Assembly: GCF_004363725.1 (NCBI RefSeq)
Contig: NZ_SNZF01000006.1
Span: 1-64,000, forward strand
Direction of reading: 5' to 3'
DNA: 64,000 nt
Source of the DNA: Aquamicrobium defluvii
GTDB taxonomy: Bacteria; Pseudomonadota; Alphaproteobacteria; Rhizobiales; Rhizobiaceae
Shown: in pieces, positions 8,344-17,696 of the stretch
How positions within the stretch are numbered: position 1 is the first letter of the stretch
Layout: each line of letters opens with the position of its first letter
Made by a program: the position numbers and the translations under genes
Notes under the pieces: model-generated
The model's input: only the letters and a program-made list of their open reading frames with translations
What the model was told of the DNA's origin: nothing
The model's database searches: none

Positions 8344-8363
8344 TTCATCCCGCGCGCTTTACC

Positions 8364-9689
8364 TTACACATAGCGGTTGACCACATTCTCCAGATATTCC
8401 TGTCGGCCGGAGCGCGGCTGCGGCTCGATGCCATCCTTCACCACGCGCTCGGCCACCTGTTCCAGCGTGCGCTTGCCGCCAAGAATCGCGTTGGCCTCCT
8501 CGCCGTTCCAGCCGGCATAGCGCTCTTCGAGCGGCTTGATAAGGGCCTTGTCCTCGATCATGCGGGCCGCCGCCTTCAGGCCGCGCGCGCAGCAATCCAT
8601 GGCGCCGACATGGGCGATCAGCAGGTCTTGCGGGTCGAGCGACTGGCGGCGCAGCTTGGCATCGAAATTTGTGCCGCCGGTGGTGAAGCCGCCGGCCAGC
8701 AGCACCTGATAATAGGCCAGCGCCATTTCCGGCACATTGTTGGGGAACTGGTCGGTGTCCCAGCCGGACTGGTAGTCGTTGCGGTTCATGTCGATGGAAC
8801 CGAAGACGCCGAGGGCACCCGCCAGCGCCAGCTCATGCTCGAAGGAATGGCCGGCGAGGATGGCATGGCCCTGCTCGATGTTGACCTTCACCTCCTTCTC
8901 CAGCCCGAAATCCCGGAGGAAGCCGTAGACAGTGGCGACGTCGTAGTCGTACTGGTGTTTTGTGGGCTCCTGCGGTTTCGGCTCGATCAGGATCGTGCCC
9001 TTGAAACCGATGCGGTGCTTGTAGTCGACGACCATCGACAGGAAGCGGCCGGCCTGCTCGCGCTCGCGCTTCATGTCGGTGTTGAGCAGCGTCTCATAGC
9101 CTTCACGCCCGCCCCACAGCACGTAATTCTCGCCGCCGAGCCGTTTCGTGACATCGATGCAGGATTTCACCGTGGCGGCCGCATAGGCGAAGACGTCCGG
9201 ATCGGGATTGGTCGCGGCACCCGCCATATAGCGGCGGTGCGAGAAGAGGTTGGCCGTGCCCCACAAGAGCTTCACGCCGGTCTCGGCCTGCTTCTTTTCG
9301 AAGACGCCGGCGATCTCGTCGAGGCGCGCGGCGCTCTCGGCAAAGTTCTTCCCTTCCGGGCGCACATCGGCGTCGTGGAAGCAGTAGTAAGGCACGCCGA
9401 GCAGCGAGAACATCTCGAAGGCCACATCCGCCTTGAGGCGCGCCTTGTCCATGTCCTCGTCCTTGCCCCCTTTTGGGAACCATGGCCGCTCGAAGGTCTG
9501 GCCGCCGAAGGGATCGCCGCCCGGCCAGGCGAAGGAATGCCAGTAGGCGACGGCAAAGCGCAGATGGTCCTCCAGCCGCTTGCCAAGCACGATCTCGTCG
9601 GGATCGTAGAAGCGATAGGCGAGCGGATTGGTGCTTTCCGGGCCTTCGTAGCGGACGGGCGCGATGTCGCCGAAGAAGCCGGTGCTCAT
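8364..9689 (-). CDS. xylA: Xylose isomerase
   Basis: 441 residues, usual length for the class II enzyme. It interconverts D-xylose and D-xylulose using two divalent metals in the TIM barrel. Visible signatures: [10 protein letters not shown] with the catalytic His, [33 protein letters not shown] with a metal-ligand Glu, [17 protein letters not shown], and [19 protein letters not shown]. Its ATG overlaps the stop of xylB by 4 bp (ATGA), so the order is xylB then xylA with translational coupling, reversed from the common xylA-xylB order. No xylose transporter or xylR lies in the window. Confidence 0.97.
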   Translation of the reverse strand: MSTGFFGDIAPVRYEGPESTNPLAYRFYDPDEIVLGKRLEDHLRFAVAYWHSFAWPGGDPFGGQTFERPWFPKGGKDEDMDKARLKADVAFEMFSLLGVPYYCFHDADVRPEGKNFAESAARLDEIAGVFEKKQAETGVKLLWGTANLFSHRRYMAGAATNPDPDVFAYAAATVKSCIDVTKRLGGENYVLWGGREGYETLLNTDMKREREQAGRFLSMVVDYKHRIGFKGTILIEPKPQEPTKHQYDYDVATVYGFLRDFGLEKEVKVNIEQGHAILAGHSFEHELALAGALGVFGSIDMNRNDYQSGWDTDQFPNNVPEMALAYYQVLLAGGFTTGGTNFDAKLRRQSLDPQDLLIAHVGAMDCCARGLKAAARMIEDKALIKPLEERYAGWNGEEANAILGGKRTLEQVAERVVKDGIEPQPRSGRQEYLENVVNRYV

Positions 9690-11140
9690 GCTGTAACTCC
9701 CTTGATGGCAGGATAGAGGGCGCGGTAGCGCCGATAGGCATCCGCATAAGCCTGGGCCAGCGCGGCATCCGGCTCGGTGGTGGCGCTGGTGGCGGGCGGG
9801 GTGCAGATAGTGCGCGGATCGGCCCCGGTCGCGGCGATCAGGCCAAGGCGCGCCGCGCCGAAGGCTGCCCCGAAATCGCCATCGGCCGGCACGTCCACCG
9901 GAATGCCAAGCGCCGTCGCAATCGCCTTCAGCCAGTAGAGCGAGCGCGAGCCGCCGCCGATGGCGGTAACCCGCTCCAACCGCGTGCCGGCGCTGGCCAG
10001 CGCCTCCAAGCTGTCGCGGAAGGCGAAGGCGACACCTTCCAGAACTGCCTGCGTCAGCGCAGCGCGGCCGCTCTCATGGGCGAGACCGGCGAAGACGCCG
10101 CGGATGGTTGCGTCATTGTAGGGCGTGCGCTCGCCCGACAGATAGGGCAGGAAAGTCAGGCCCGAAGGCGCCCTGAGATCATCTCCAAGCTCCGCCGTCA
10201 GCTCGGCCGCCTTACGGTCGGTGATGCCGGCCAGCCAGTTCAGCGAATCCGTGGCCGACAGGATGACGCCCATCTGGTGCCAGGTCTGCGGCAGGGCGTG
10301 GCAGAAGGTGTGCACGGCGCTGGCCGGATTGGGCAGGTAAGCTTCATTGGCGGCGAACAGCACGCCGGAGGTGCCGAGCGAGACGAAGGCATGGCCTTCG
10401 CCCACCGTGCCCATGCCGCAGGCCGAGGCCGCATTGTCCCCTGCCCCGCCGGCAATCGGGATGCCCGCCTGCATGCCCCATTTGGAAGCGAGTTCCGCGC
10501 GCAGCGCGCCGGCCTGTTCCGTTCCCTCGACAAGGGCGGGCATGCGGCTCTCGTCCAGCCCGGTCGCGGCGAGCAGTTCGCCGGACCAGCGCCGCTTTCC
10601 GACATCCAGCCATGAGGTGCCGGCCGAATCCGACATTTCTGACATGCGCTCCCCGGAGAGCCACAGGCGCAGATAATCTTTCGGCAGCAGCACTTTCGCG
10701 ATACGCGCGAAAATCTCCAGCTCGTTGGCCTTCACCCAGACGAGCTTGGGCGCAGTGAAGCCGGGAAAGACGATGTTGCCGGTGATCCGGCGAAAGTGCG
10801 GATCGGCGTCGAGGCTGGCCGCTTCGGCATGGCTGCGCACATCGTTCCAAAGGATGCAGGGGCGCAGCACCCGGTCGTCGCGGTCGAGCAGCGTCGCGCC
10901 ATGCATCTGGCCGGAGAGGCCGATGCCCTTCACCGCCGCCAGTTCCTTCGGATGCGAGGACTTCAGCTCGCCGATGGCGCGCTCGCAGGCTTCCAGCCAA
11001 TCGGCAGGGTCCTGCTCCGACCAGCCGGGATGCGGGCGCGAAACGTCGAGGTCGCCATGACCGGAGGCGACCGGCCGCTGATCGCCATCGATCAGCAGCG
11101 CCTTGACGCCGGACGTGCCGAGGTCGAGCCCGAGATACAT
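9686..11140 (-). CDS. xylB: Xylulokinase
   Basis: FGGY-family carbohydrate kinase, 484 residues, phosphorylating D-xylulose to xylulose 5-phosphate. N-terminal phosphate-binding motif [20 protein letters not shown], then [15 protein letters not shown] and CILWNDVRS. The FGGY C-terminal domain has [20 protein letters not shown]. The start at 11140 (MYLG) is fixed by the family N-terminus; upstream in-frame codons would add 67 residues with no homology. First gene of the xylBA unit, with an AT-rich palindrome 63-89 bp upstream. Confidence 0.95.
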   Translation of the reverse strand: MYLGLDLGTSGVKALLIDGDQRPVASGHGDLDVSRPHPGWSEQDPADWLEACERAIGELKSSHPKELAAVKGIGLSGQMHGATLLDRDDRVLRPCILWNDVRSHAEAASLDADPHFRRITGNIVFPGFTAPKLVWVKANELEIFARIAKVLLPKDYLRLWLSGERMSEMSDSAGTSWLDVGKRRWSGELLAATGLDESRMPALVEGTEQAGALRAELASKWGMQAGIPIAGGAGDNAASACGMGTVGEGHAFVSLGTSGVLFAANEAYLPNPASAVHTFCHALPQTWHQMGVILSATDSLNWLAGITDRKAAELTAELGDDLRAPSGLTFLPYLSGERTPYNDATIRGVFAGLAHESGRAALTQAVLEGVAFAFRDSLEALASAGTRLERVTAIGGGSRSLYWLKAIATALGIPVDVPADGDFGAAFGAARLGLIAATGADPRTICTPPATSATTEPDAALAQAYADAYRRYRALYPAIKGVTA

Positions 11141-11202
11141 GCACTTCCTCCCGATCCGCGACGATAGCGGAAAACCGGAAACGCAAAACGACCCTTGTCG
11201 TT

Positions 11203-11229
11203 CGATATTCCGATTTATTTCGAATATCG
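11203..11229. promoter_or_regulatory. Palindromic operator candidate upstream of xylB
   Basis: CGATATTC (11203-11210) and GAATATCG (11222-11229) form a perfect inverted repeat around an AT-rich 11-nt centre, in a locally AT-rich island between xylB and aztA. Its size (27 bp) and placement suit a dimeric repressor of the xylose genes. No xylR gene is present here, so the binding protein is unknown. Confidence 0.4.
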
Positions 11230-11337
11230 TAAAAATTCGCGGTTCGCCAGCCAAATGTGTCCCGGACGACAAGCCGCGATGGTCGCCAACACATTTTTCC
11301 CTTCCACGGGTGATTTGCCATCTTGCCGTCACGAAGC

Positions 11338-11355
11338 ACAATGTAATAACATCAC
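11338..11355. promoter_or_regulatory. Zur box upstream of aztABC
   Basis: The core ATGTAATAACAT (11341-11352) with flanks aca/cac matches the published Agrobacterium-group Zur consensus GTAATGTAATAACATTAC at 15 of 18 positions. It lies 36 bp before the aztA ATG, a suitable place for zinc-dependent repression. Confidence 0.75.
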
Positions 11356-11390
11356 ATCACTCGATCCCTCGACGGACCCGCATTCGCCAC

Positions 11391-12218
11391 ATGGCTGACG
11401 CCTGCATCACATTCCGCGACCTGACGCTGGGCTACAACAGCCATCCGGCCGTGCATCATCTGTCCGGCACTGTGCGCAAGGGCTCGCTCACCGCCGTTGT
11501 CGGCGCCAACGGCTCCGGCAAATCCACGCTGATGAAAGGCGTGGTCGGCATGCTGAAGCCGATGGCCGGCTCGGTCGCCGTGACACCCGGCACGCGGGTC
11601 GCCTATCTGCCGCAGCAGTCCGAGCTCGACCGCACCTTTCCCGCGCGGGTGGCGGACCTCGTCTCGCTCGGCCTGTGGCCGAAGCGCGGCCTGCTTGGCC
11701 GCCACACGGCGCAGGATCGCACAGCCGTATCGGAAGCCCTGATGGCGGTGGGGATGGAAGGTTTCGAACAGCGGCCCATCGATACGCTCTCCGGCGGCCA
11801 GCTCCAGCGCGCCCTGTTCGCGCGGGTTCTGGTGCAGGATGCGGAGCTGATCCTGCTCGACGAGCCCTTCAACGCCATCGACGCCCGCACCCTCACCGAC
11901 CTGATCGCGCTGATCAAGCGCTGGCACGGCGAGAACCGCACCGTCATGGTGGTCGTGCACGACCTCGACCTTGTGCGTACCCATTTCCCGGAAGCGCTGC
12001 TTCTGGCCCGCAGTCCCGTCGCCTGGGGCGAGACGAAAGCGACGCTGGCGCCTGAAAACCTGCTGCGCGCCCGCCAATTCCACGAAGCGTGGGACGAAAA
12101 TGCGCCATGGTGCGCCGCGGATGGCGATCACGACCACGCGCATGAGCACGATGGACATGAGCATCACCATCATGCCCATGATGAGGCCGGGCACGCGGCG
12201 CGCGAGAAGGTTGCCTGA
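11391..12218 (+). CDS. aztA: Zinc ABC transporter ATP-binding protein AztA
   Basis: 275-residue ABC ATPase. Walker A GANGSGKST, Q-loop YLPQQSELDRTFPA, signature LSGGQLQRALFARVL, Walker B LILLDEPFNAID, and switch His in VVVHDLDLVRTHFP. After the ATPase core comes a His/Asp-rich tail (DHDHAHEHDGHEHHHHAHD), a likely cytosolic zinc-binding tail. Energises zinc import with AztB and AztC. Start at 11391 (MADACITFRDLTL) begins the ABC fold. Its stop overlaps the aztB start by one base (tgATG). A Zur box sits just upstream. Confidence 0.92.
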   Translation: MADACITFRDLTLGYNSHPAVHHLSGTVRKGSLTAVVGANGSGKSTLMKGVVGMLKPMAGSVAVTPGTRVAYLPQQSELDRTFPARVADLVSLGLWPKRGLLGRHTAQDRTAVSEALMAVGMEGFEQRPIDTLSGGQLQRALFARVLVQDAELILLDEPFNAIDARTLTDLIALIKRWHGENRTVMVVVHDLDLVRTHFPEALLLARSPVAWGETKATLAPENLLRARQFHEAWDENAPWCAADGDHDHAHEHDGHEHHHHAHDEAGHAAREKVA

Positions 12219-13093
12219 TGGACGCGCTTCACCAGTTCCTCGTCGCGCCGTTCACCGAATTCGCCTTCATGCAGCGCGGACTGCTGGGCACGGTGCTGCT
12301 GTCGTTCAGCGCCTGCCCGATCGGCGTTTTCCTGATGCTGCGGCGCATGAGCCTGACCGGCGATGCCATGGCGCACGCCATCCTGCCGGGCGCCGCCGCC
12401 GGCTTCCTGCTCTATGGCTTGCAGATCGTGCCGATGACCATCGGTGGGCTGCTGGCCGGCGCCATCGTGGCGCTCGGGGCCGGCGCGGTCTCGCGGCTGA
12501 CGATCCAGAAGGAGGATGCCTCCATGGCCGCCTTCTATCTGATCTCGCTGGCCCTCGGCGTCACCATGGTGTCGTTGCGCGGCTCCAGCGTCGACCTGAT
12601 GCATGTGCTGTTCGGCACCGTTCTGGCGCTCAACAACGCCGCGCTCACGCTGATCGGCATCGTTGCCGCAGTGACGCTTGCCGCCCTTGCCGTGTTCTGG
12701 CGCGCGCTGGTGGCGGAATGCCTCGACCCGCTGTTCCTGCGTTCGGTGTCACGGCTCGGAACGCCGGTGCACTTCATCTTCCTCGGGCTGGTCGTGCTCA
12801 ACCTCGTCGCCGGCTTCCAGGCACTGGGAACGCTGCTTTCGGTCGGCCTGATGGTGCTGCCGGCCGCCGCCGCCCGCTTCTGGACGCAGCGCGTCGAGAC
12901 CATGGCCGTGCTGGCCATCGCCTTCGGGCTCGTCTCGTCCATCAGCGGCCTGCTCTTGTCCTATCACGCGGCGCTGCCCTCCGGCCCGGCCATCATCCTT
13001 TCCACCGGCATGCTCTATTTCGTGTCGGTGCTGTTCGGCACGCGCGGCGTGCTGGCAACCCGCCGGCCGCGCCACGCCCACCGGATCGCCTGA
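12218..13093 (+). CDS. aztB: Zinc ABC transporter permease AztB
   Basis: 291-residue hydrophobic protein of the ABC-3 metal permease family with about eight to nine predicted membrane segments, for example the stretches around GLLGTVLLSFSACPIGVFLML and FIFLGLVVLNLVAGFQALGT. The conserved ABC-3 segment LTGDAMAHAILPGAAAGFLL couples to the ATPase. It moves Zn2+ delivered by AztC across the inner membrane. Translationally coupled to aztA (1-bp overlap) and followed after 18 bp by aztC. Confidence 0.92.
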   Translation: MDALHQFLVAPFTEFAFMQRGLLGTVLLSFSACPIGVFLMLRRMSLTGDAMAHAILPGAAAGFLLYGLQIVPMTIGGLLAGAIVALGAGAVSRLTIQKEDASMAAFYLISLALGVTMVSLRGSSVDLMHVLFGTVLALNNAALTLIGIVAAVTLAALAVFWRALVAECLDPLFLRSVSRLGTPVHFIFLGLVVLNLVAGFQALGTLLSVGLMVLPAAAARFWTQRVETMAVLAIAFGLVSSISGLLLSYHAALPSGPAIILSTGMLYFVSVLFGTRGVLATRRPRHAHRIA

Positions 13094-13111
13094 CAACAGG
13101 AAACCTCACGA

Positions 13112-14035
13112 ATGACACTCTTCAAAAAGCTCGCCTCGGCTTTGATTGTTATAACATTCACGCTGCCTGCCTCGGCGGCGGAAAAGCTCAATGTCATCGC
13201 CAGCTTCTCCATCCTCGGCGATTTCGCGCAAAAGGTCGGCGGCGACCGCATCGAACTGCGCACCATCGTGGGACCCGACAGCGACGCCCATGTCTACGAG
13301 CCGAAACCGGCCGATGCCATCGCGGTGGCCAGGGCCGATGTGGTGCTGGTCAACGGGCTGCTGTTCGAAGGCTTTCTCCAGCGCCTGATCGAGGCCAGCG
13401 GCACTTCGGCCGAGGTGGTCGAGGTCAGCCAGGGCGCTGAAATCCTCAACGACCCGGCCGGGGGACACTATCACTACAATGGTGGCAAGGCCGTGTTCCA
13501 TGAAGCCCCTCTCGACCCGCACGCATGGCAGTCGGTGGCCAATGCCCGAACCTATGTGAAGAACATAGAAGCGGCCTTCTGCGAGACGGACGCCGAAGGT
13601 TGCCCGGCCTATCAGGCGAATGCGAAAGCCTACGATGCCGAGCTCGACGCGCTGGACAGGGAAATCCGCGACACGCTCGCCTCGATCCCGCAGGATCGCC
13701 GCGTCTTCGTGGTCGCGCACAATGCCTTCCGCTATTTCGAGCACGACTACGGCGTCACCTTCCTCGCTCCGCAGGGTGTCTCGACCGACTCGGAAGCCTC
13801 GGCGGCCGATGTCGCCGGCGTCGTGCGCGAGATCGCCGGCCAGCGCGCCACCGCCGTGTTCGCGGAAAACATCTCGAACTCGCGGCTTGTAGAGCAGATC
13901 GCCTCGGAGGCCGGCCTGAAACTCGGCGGCTCGCTCTATTCGGATGCGCTGTCGAAGCCTGACGGAAAGGCCGCGACCTATATCGACATGATGCGCCGCA
14001 ACCTCGCCACCATCAGGGATGCGGCCGGCTCCTGA
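13112..14035 (+). CDS. aztC: Zinc ABC transporter substrate-binding protein AztC
   Basis: 307-residue cluster A-I periplasmic binding protein. Signal peptide 1-22 (cleavage after PASA). Expected zinc ligands: His60 in DSDAHVYEP, His137 in LDPHAWQS, His203 in VVAHNAFRYF, and Asp278 in YSDALS. A short His-containing loop (about 117-130, GGHYHYNGGKAVFHE) replaces the long His loop of ZnuA, as in AztC of Paracoccus. It receives zinc from AztD in the periplasm and passes it to AztB. The signal-peptide codons include ATT GTT ATA ACA, unusually AT-rich for this gene set, and form a Zur-like palindrome. Confidence 0.93.
   Translation: MTLFKKLASALIVITFTLPASAAEKLNVIASFSILGDFAQKVGGDRIELRTIVGPDSDAHVYEPKPADAIAVARADVVLVNGLLFEGFLQRLIEASGTSAEVVEVSQGAEILNDPAGGHYHYNGGKAVFHEAPLDPHAWQSVANARTYVKNIEAAFCETDAEGCPAYQANAKAYDAELDALDREIRDTLASIPQDRRVFVVAHNAFRYFEHDYGVTFLAPQGVSTDSEASAADVAGVVREIAGQRATAVFAENISNSRLVEQIASEAGLKLGGSLYSDALSKPDGKAATYIDMMRRNLATIRDAAGS
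13144..13161. promoter_or_regulatory. Zur-like palindrome inside the aztC signal-peptide codons
   Basis: The perfect 10-bp palindrome TGTTATAACA (13147-13156), flanked by gat/ttca, equals the core of the known alternative Zur motif GATATGTTATAACATATC. It begins 35 bp into aztC and uses a rare ATA codon. A second, internal Zur site is plausible; coincidence cannot be excluded. Confidence 0.35.
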
Positions 14036-14056
14036 CCGCGAAGCCGCCGTACCCCC

Positions 14057-14094
14057 GGGTCGGCCGGCGCCGTGCCTGAGCAGCCGGCCGACCC
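14057..14094 (+). other. Strong GC hairpin after aztC
   Basis: Perfect 12-bp inverted repeat GGGTCGGCCGGC (14057-14068) / GCCGGCCGACCC (14083-14094) with a 14-nt loop, 22 bp after the aztC stop. It is followed by a C-rich run, not a T tract. It may protect the 3' end of the aztABC mRNA or add to termination with the next hairpin. Confidence 0.55.
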
Positions 14095-14128
14095 TGCCCG
14101 CCCCCCCCCGCCCCGCGGCAAGGACACC

Positions 14129-14153
14129 GGACGCCCGATTTGCGTCCTTTTTT
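14129..14153 (+). terminator. Rho-independent terminator of aztABC
   Basis: GGACGC (14129-14134), 7-nt loop, GCGTCC (14142-14147), then six T (14148-14153). It separates aztABC from aztD, whose own Zur box begins 11 bp later. The zinc block is therefore two transcription units. Confidence 0.8.
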
Positions 14154-14163
14154 CCTCACATTT

Positions 14164-14181
14164 GTAACGTAATAACATTAA
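14164..14181. promoter_or_regulatory. Zur box upstream of aztD-zigA
   Basis: GTAACGTAATAACATTAA matches the Agrobacterium-group Zur consensus GTAATGTAATAACATTAC at 16 of 18 positions. It ends 10 bp before the aztD ATG and overlaps the likely ribosome-binding region (aaggagag), so bound Zur would block the promoter or early transcription. Confidence 0.8.
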
Positions 14182-14191
14182 GGAGAGAGAT

Positions 14192-15460
14192 ATGAGAAAA
14201 TTCTTCTACGCAGCCTCTGCGCTGGCGCTGGGAGCCTGCCTGTGGACCGGCCCGGTGCTGGCCGACGAGGACGATGTGACCGCATGGCGGCTTTTCGTCA
14301 CCGATCATGAGCAGCCCGTGGTGAACGTGATCGACGCGCTCGACGGCGACAAGCTCGACACGTTCACGATCAAAGGCCCGGCTTCGCTCTACCGCACCGA
14401 GAGCGGCCAGACCGTTTTTGCTGTGCAAGGGTCAGCCAGCGTGGTCTCGGTCATCTCGACCGGCATCGCCTTCCAAGATCATGGCGACCATGGCGACATC
14501 GACGTGGACGATCCCGAACTGCTCGACACCACGCTGGATGGTTCCAAGCCGGCCCACTTCGTGGAGCGCCAGGGCAATGTCGCGCAATGGTTCGACGGCG
14601 AGGATAAGGCGCGGCTGTTCACCGAGAAGGCAGCCCTTGAGGGCAAGCCGCAGGTGCGCGAGGTCAGTGTCGTCGCCCCGCATCACGGCGTGGCGGTGCC
14701 GTTCGACAAGCATGCTGTGGTGACCATCCCCAACCCCGAGGATGCGTCGAAGCGCCCGATCGGCGCACGTCTCGTCGATCTCGACGGCAAGCAGATCGGC
14801 GAGGATGTCGCCTGCCCCGGCCTGCACGGCTCGGCCGGATCGGGCAGTCTCTATGCGCTCGCCTGCGACACCGGCCTGCTTCTGATCTCGCAGGATGGCG
14901 ACGTGCCCGAAATCCGGCACCTGCCCTATTCCGACAAGCTGCCCGAAGGCAGTTCCTCGACGCTGATCGGCGGCAAGGGCCTGCAATATTTCGTCGGCAA
15001 TTACGGTCCCGACCGCATCGTGCTGGTCGATCCTTCGGAACAGGACGCCTTCCGCCTGGTGCAGCTTCCGACGCGCCGGGTGCATTTCGCCGCCGATCCG
15101 ATCCGTTCGAAATTCGTCTACGTCATCACCGAGGACGGACAGCTTCATCAGGTCGACGTGCTGAGGGGCGAGATCGCGCATTCGCTCAAGCTGACCGAAC
15201 CCTATTCCATGGATGGTCACTGGAGCGACCCGCGCCCGCGCATCACTGTCGCCGCAGACAAGGTGTTCGTCACCGATCCGCTCAACAGCAAGATCCACAT
15301 CGTAGACGCGAACTCCTTCGAGAAGGCCGGTACCATTACGGTGGAGGGCAAGCCCTTCAACATCGTGGCCGTGGGCGGCACGGGCAAGGCGCATGAGGGC
15401 GAAGGCCACGAACACGCCGGAGGCGACCATGCCCATGAGGAAGGCCACAAGCACGACTGA
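14192..15460 (+). CDS. aztD: Periplasmic zinc metallochaperone AztD
   Basis: 422 residues. Signal peptide about 1-24 (cleavage after VLA) and then a beta-propeller-like repeat fold with recurring VxVxD strands. His-rich sites are visible in the mid-N-terminal region (FQDHGDHGDIDVDDPE) and at the C-terminus (HEGEGHEHAGGDHAHEEGHK). AztD holds zinc in the periplasm and transfers it directly to AztC. AAGGAGAG precedes the ATG. Co-transcribed with zigA 60 bp downstream. Presence in a zinc-only cluster supports this over a generic propeller protein. Confidence 0.92.
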   Translation: MRKFFYAASALALGACLWTGPVLADEDDVTAWRLFVTDHEQPVVNVIDALDGDKLDTFTIKGPASLYRTESGQTVFAVQGSASVVSVISTGIAFQDHGDHGDIDVDDPELLDTTLDGSKPAHFVERQGNVAQWFDGEDKARLFTEKAALEGKPQVREVSVVAPHHGVAVPFDKHAVVTIPNPEDASKRPIGARLVDLDGKQIGEDVACPGLHGSAGSGSLYALACDTGLLLISQDGDVPEIRHLPYSDKLPEGSSSTLIGGKGLQYFVGNYGPDRIVLVDPSEQDAFRLVQLPTRRVHFAADPIRSKFVYVITEDGQLHQVDVLRGEIAHSLKLTEPYSMDGHWSDPRPRITVAADKVFVTDPLNSKIHIVDANSFEKAGTITVEGKPFNIVAVGGTGKAHEGEGHEHAGGDHAHEEGHKHD

Positions 15461-15520
15461 TCGAAGACCCGGCATCCGCCACCGGCGGGTGCCAGCCCAA
15501 CTCATCCTGCGGAAAGCGCC

Positions 15521-16744
15521 ATGCCAGACACAGCCACGCAAAACCGCCGCCTGCCAGTGACCGTGCTCTCCGGCTTTCTCGGAGCCGGGAAGACCACGCT
15601 TCTCAATCACATTCTCAACAATCGCGAGGGCCGCCGCGTGGCGGTGATCGTCAACGACATGAGCGAGGTCAATATCGACGCCGCGCTGGTGCGCGACGGC
15701 GGTGCGAACCTGTCGCGCACCGAGGAGCAGCTCGTGGAGATGACCAATGGCTGCATCTGCTGCACGTTGCGCGACGACCTGCTGCAAGAAGTACGGCGGC
15801 TGTCGCAGGAAGGCCGCTTCGACTATCTGCTGATCGAGGGCACAGGCATTGCGGAGCCGTTGCCGGTCGCCGCGACCTTCGATTTCCGTGACGAAAACGG
15901 CGAAAGCCTGTCCGATGTCGCCCGTCTCGACACCATGGTCACGGTGGTCGATGCCGCAAACCTGCTCACCGACTACGGTTCGCAGGATTTCTTGCGCGAT
16001 CGCGGCGAGATCGCCGGCGATGGAGACGACCGCGCCATCGTCGATCTTCTGGTCGAGCAGATCGAGTTCGCCGATGTCGTCGTCCTCAACAAGGTATCCG
16101 ACACACCGGCTCACAATCTCGACATGGCGCGCCGGATCGTGCGCTCGCTGAACCTCGACGCCGAGCTGATCGAAACCGATTTTGGCGAGATTTCCCTCGA
16201 CAAGGTGCTCGACACCGGCCGCTTCGATTTCGAGAAGGCCGAGACCCATCCGCTCTGGTTCAAGGAACTCAACGGCTTCGCCGACCATGTGCCGGAAACC
16301 GAGGAATACGGCATCCGCTCCTTCGTCTATCGCGAGCGCCGGCCGTTCGACCCGGTGAAGCTGAAGGCTTTCGTCAACCGCTCATGGCCGGGCGTGGTGC
16401 GCGCCAAGGGCTTCTTCTGGCTGGCCACGCGCCCGCATTATGTCGGCGAACTCAGCCAGGCCGGGGCGCTGGTGCGCACCGGAAAGCGCGGTCTGTGGTG
16501 GGCTTCGGTGCCGAAACGGCGCTGGCCCGACCATCCCGAATGGCACGCGGCGATGCGGCCCTATCTCGACGAGGTCTGGGGCGACCGGCGGCAGGAAATC
16601 GTGTTCATCGGCTGCGATCCGATGAACGAGGCGGAGATCCGCGCGGAACTGGATGCGTGCCTCGTTCCGGAGCGGAATTTTCTGCCGGGGCGCTGGCGCA
16701 GCCTGTCCGACCCTTTCCCGAGCTGGGAGCCGCAAGCGGCCTGA
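15521..16744 (+). CDS. zigA: COG0523 zinc-allocating GTPase (ZigA/ZagA-like)
   Basis: 407-residue G3E-family GTPase. Walker [15 protein letters not shown] (17-30), the metal-binding CxCC motif GCICC (77-81), and the base-recognition segment VVLNKVSD. The C-terminal CobW_C domain (about 280-380) has [17 protein letters not shown] and a W-rich segment. This subgroup uses GTP to hand zinc to client enzymes during starvation. The neighbouring Zur-controlled azt genes and absence of cobalamin-synthesis genes argue against a CobW role in cobalt insertion. Last gene of the aztD unit. Confidence 0.88.
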   Translation: MPDTATQNRRLPVTVLSGFLGAGKTTLLNHILNNREGRRVAVIVNDMSEVNIDAALVRDGGANLSRTEEQLVEMTNGCICCTLRDDLLQEVRRLSQEGRFDYLLIEGTGIAEPLPVAATFDFRDENGESLSDVARLDTMVTVVDAANLLTDYGSQDFLRDRGEIAGDGDDRAIVDLLVEQIEFADVVVLNKVSDTPAHNLDMARRIVRSLNLDAELIETDFGEISLDKVLDTGRFDFEKAETHPLWFKELNGFADHVPETEEYGIRSFVYRERRPFDPVKLKAFVNRSWPGVVRAKGFFWLATRPHYVGELSQAGALVRTGKRGLWWASVPKRRWPDHPEWHAAMRPYLDEVWGDRRQEIVFIGCDPMNEAEIRAELDACLVPERNFLPGRWRSLSDPFPSWEPQAA

Positions 16745-16862
16745 GGCCGGACGGAATTGCAACCGTTCCGCGAGATGCTTCACGGTTTGTAAACCATGAA
16801 TACCGAAAATACCTGCGAATGCCGGACCGAGGGGGCCCGGCCGGTATCGCAGGAACGAGTGC

Positions 16863-17675
16863 ATGTCAAAGCTGCCACGCGACCCGTCGTCGCCAGTTGC
16901 CGGGCCAGTTGCCGGGCCAGCCGCCGCGCCAGCCGCCGCGCCAGGCACCGGCGGGGCCGGTTCGTCGAGCGCCCTTCCCCGCCGCCTGCTGCTGCAAGGC
17001 ATGGGCGCGACCGCCCTGATGGCCGCCGGCGGCTGCACCACCGGCTCGTCCGGTTTCGATGCCCTGAACCTCGACTACACTTCGACCGGCTCGATCCGCC
17101 CGATGCGCCCCTCCATCAGCGTCGACCGGCAGATCACCAGCCCGGACGTCATGTATGCGGGCCTGACCGATGGCGGCTTTTCCGTCCCGGAAGTGCCCTA
17201 CCAGAAGATCAAGCCGCAGTTCCGGCGCCAGATCGTGGTCGATCCGACCGGCGAGGCGCCCGGCACGATCGTCGTCCACACCAAGGATTGCCTGCTCTAT
17301 CTGGTGCAGCCCGGCGGCGAGGCGATCCGCTACGGCGTTGGCGTCGGCAAGGCGGGCTTTTCCTGGTCCGGCCGCGCCAACATCCAGTATGGCCGCGAAT
17401 GGCCGACCTGGACGCCGCCCCGCGAAATGATCCAGCGCCGGCCTGAACTGGTGAAGTGGCAGAACGGCCAGCCCGGCGGACTCGACAATCCGCTCGGCGC
17501 CCGCGCCCTCTACATATTCCAGAACGGGCAGGACACGCTCTACCGAATCCACGGCTCGCCCGAATGGTGGAGCATCGGCCAGTCCGTGTCCTCGGGCTGC
17601 GTGCGGCTGATCAACCAGGATATCATCGACCTTTACAACCGCGTATCCAAGCGCAATCCGATTGTGGTCATCTGA
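16863..17675 (+). CDS. L,D-transpeptidase (YkuD domain), exported
   Basis: 270 residues. N-terminal low-complexity Pro/Ala/Gly stretch, then a Tat/lipoprotein-like signal RRLLLQGMGATALMAAGGC whose Cys could be lipidated. The YkuD domain spans about 130-270 with the catalytic motif HGSPEWWSIGQSVSSGCVRL (His230, Cys246). Such enzymes make 3-3 peptidoglycan crosslinks or attach proteins to peptidoglycan in the periplasm. The ErfK/SrfK-like layout with ARALYIFQNG is common in Rhizobiales, which carry many paralogues. The basic Arg-Arg falls about 40 residues in, so the true start may be later than 16863. Confidence 0.88.
   Translation: MSKLPRDPSSPVAGPVAGPAAAPAAAPGTGGAGSSSALPRRLLLQGMGATALMAAGGCTTGSSGFDALNLDYTSTGSIRPMRPSISVDRQITSPDVMYAGLTDGGFSVPEVPYQKIKPQFRRQIVVDPTGEAPGTIVVHTKDCLLYLVQPGGEAIRYGVGVGKAGFSWSGRANIQYGREWPTWTPPREMIQRRPELVKWQNGQPGGLDNPLGARALYIFQNGQDTLYRIHGSPEWWSIGQSVSSGCVRLINQDIIDLYNRVSKRNPIVVI
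16896..16943 (+). repeat. 12-bp tandem repeats in the L,D-transpeptidase N-terminus
   Basis: Two copies of GTTGCCGGGCCA (16896-16919) followed by two copies of the related GCCGCCGCGCCA (16920-16943). They encode VAGP VAGP AAAP AAAP ahead of the signal sequence. Slippage-prone; the length probably varies between strains. Confidence 0.8.
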
Positions 17676-17696
17676 CCCCGTAGCGAATCGATTTGA

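Noticed and set aside
14057..14128. The C-rich run after aztC as a sequencing error
   Set aside because: It lies between genes, breaks no frame and follows a perfect hairpin; nothing in the sequence shows an error, although its exact length may be uncertain.
14432..16288. Minus-strand frame of 618 codons opposite aztD and zigA
   Set aside because: It spans two well-supported plus-strand genes and shows only His/Arg-rich low-complexity sequence.
15521..16744. Annotation of the COG0523 protein as cobalamin biosynthesis CobW
   Set aside because: Despite the B12 riboswitches elsewhere in the window, this gene sits behind a Zur box with aztD and has no cob neighbours.
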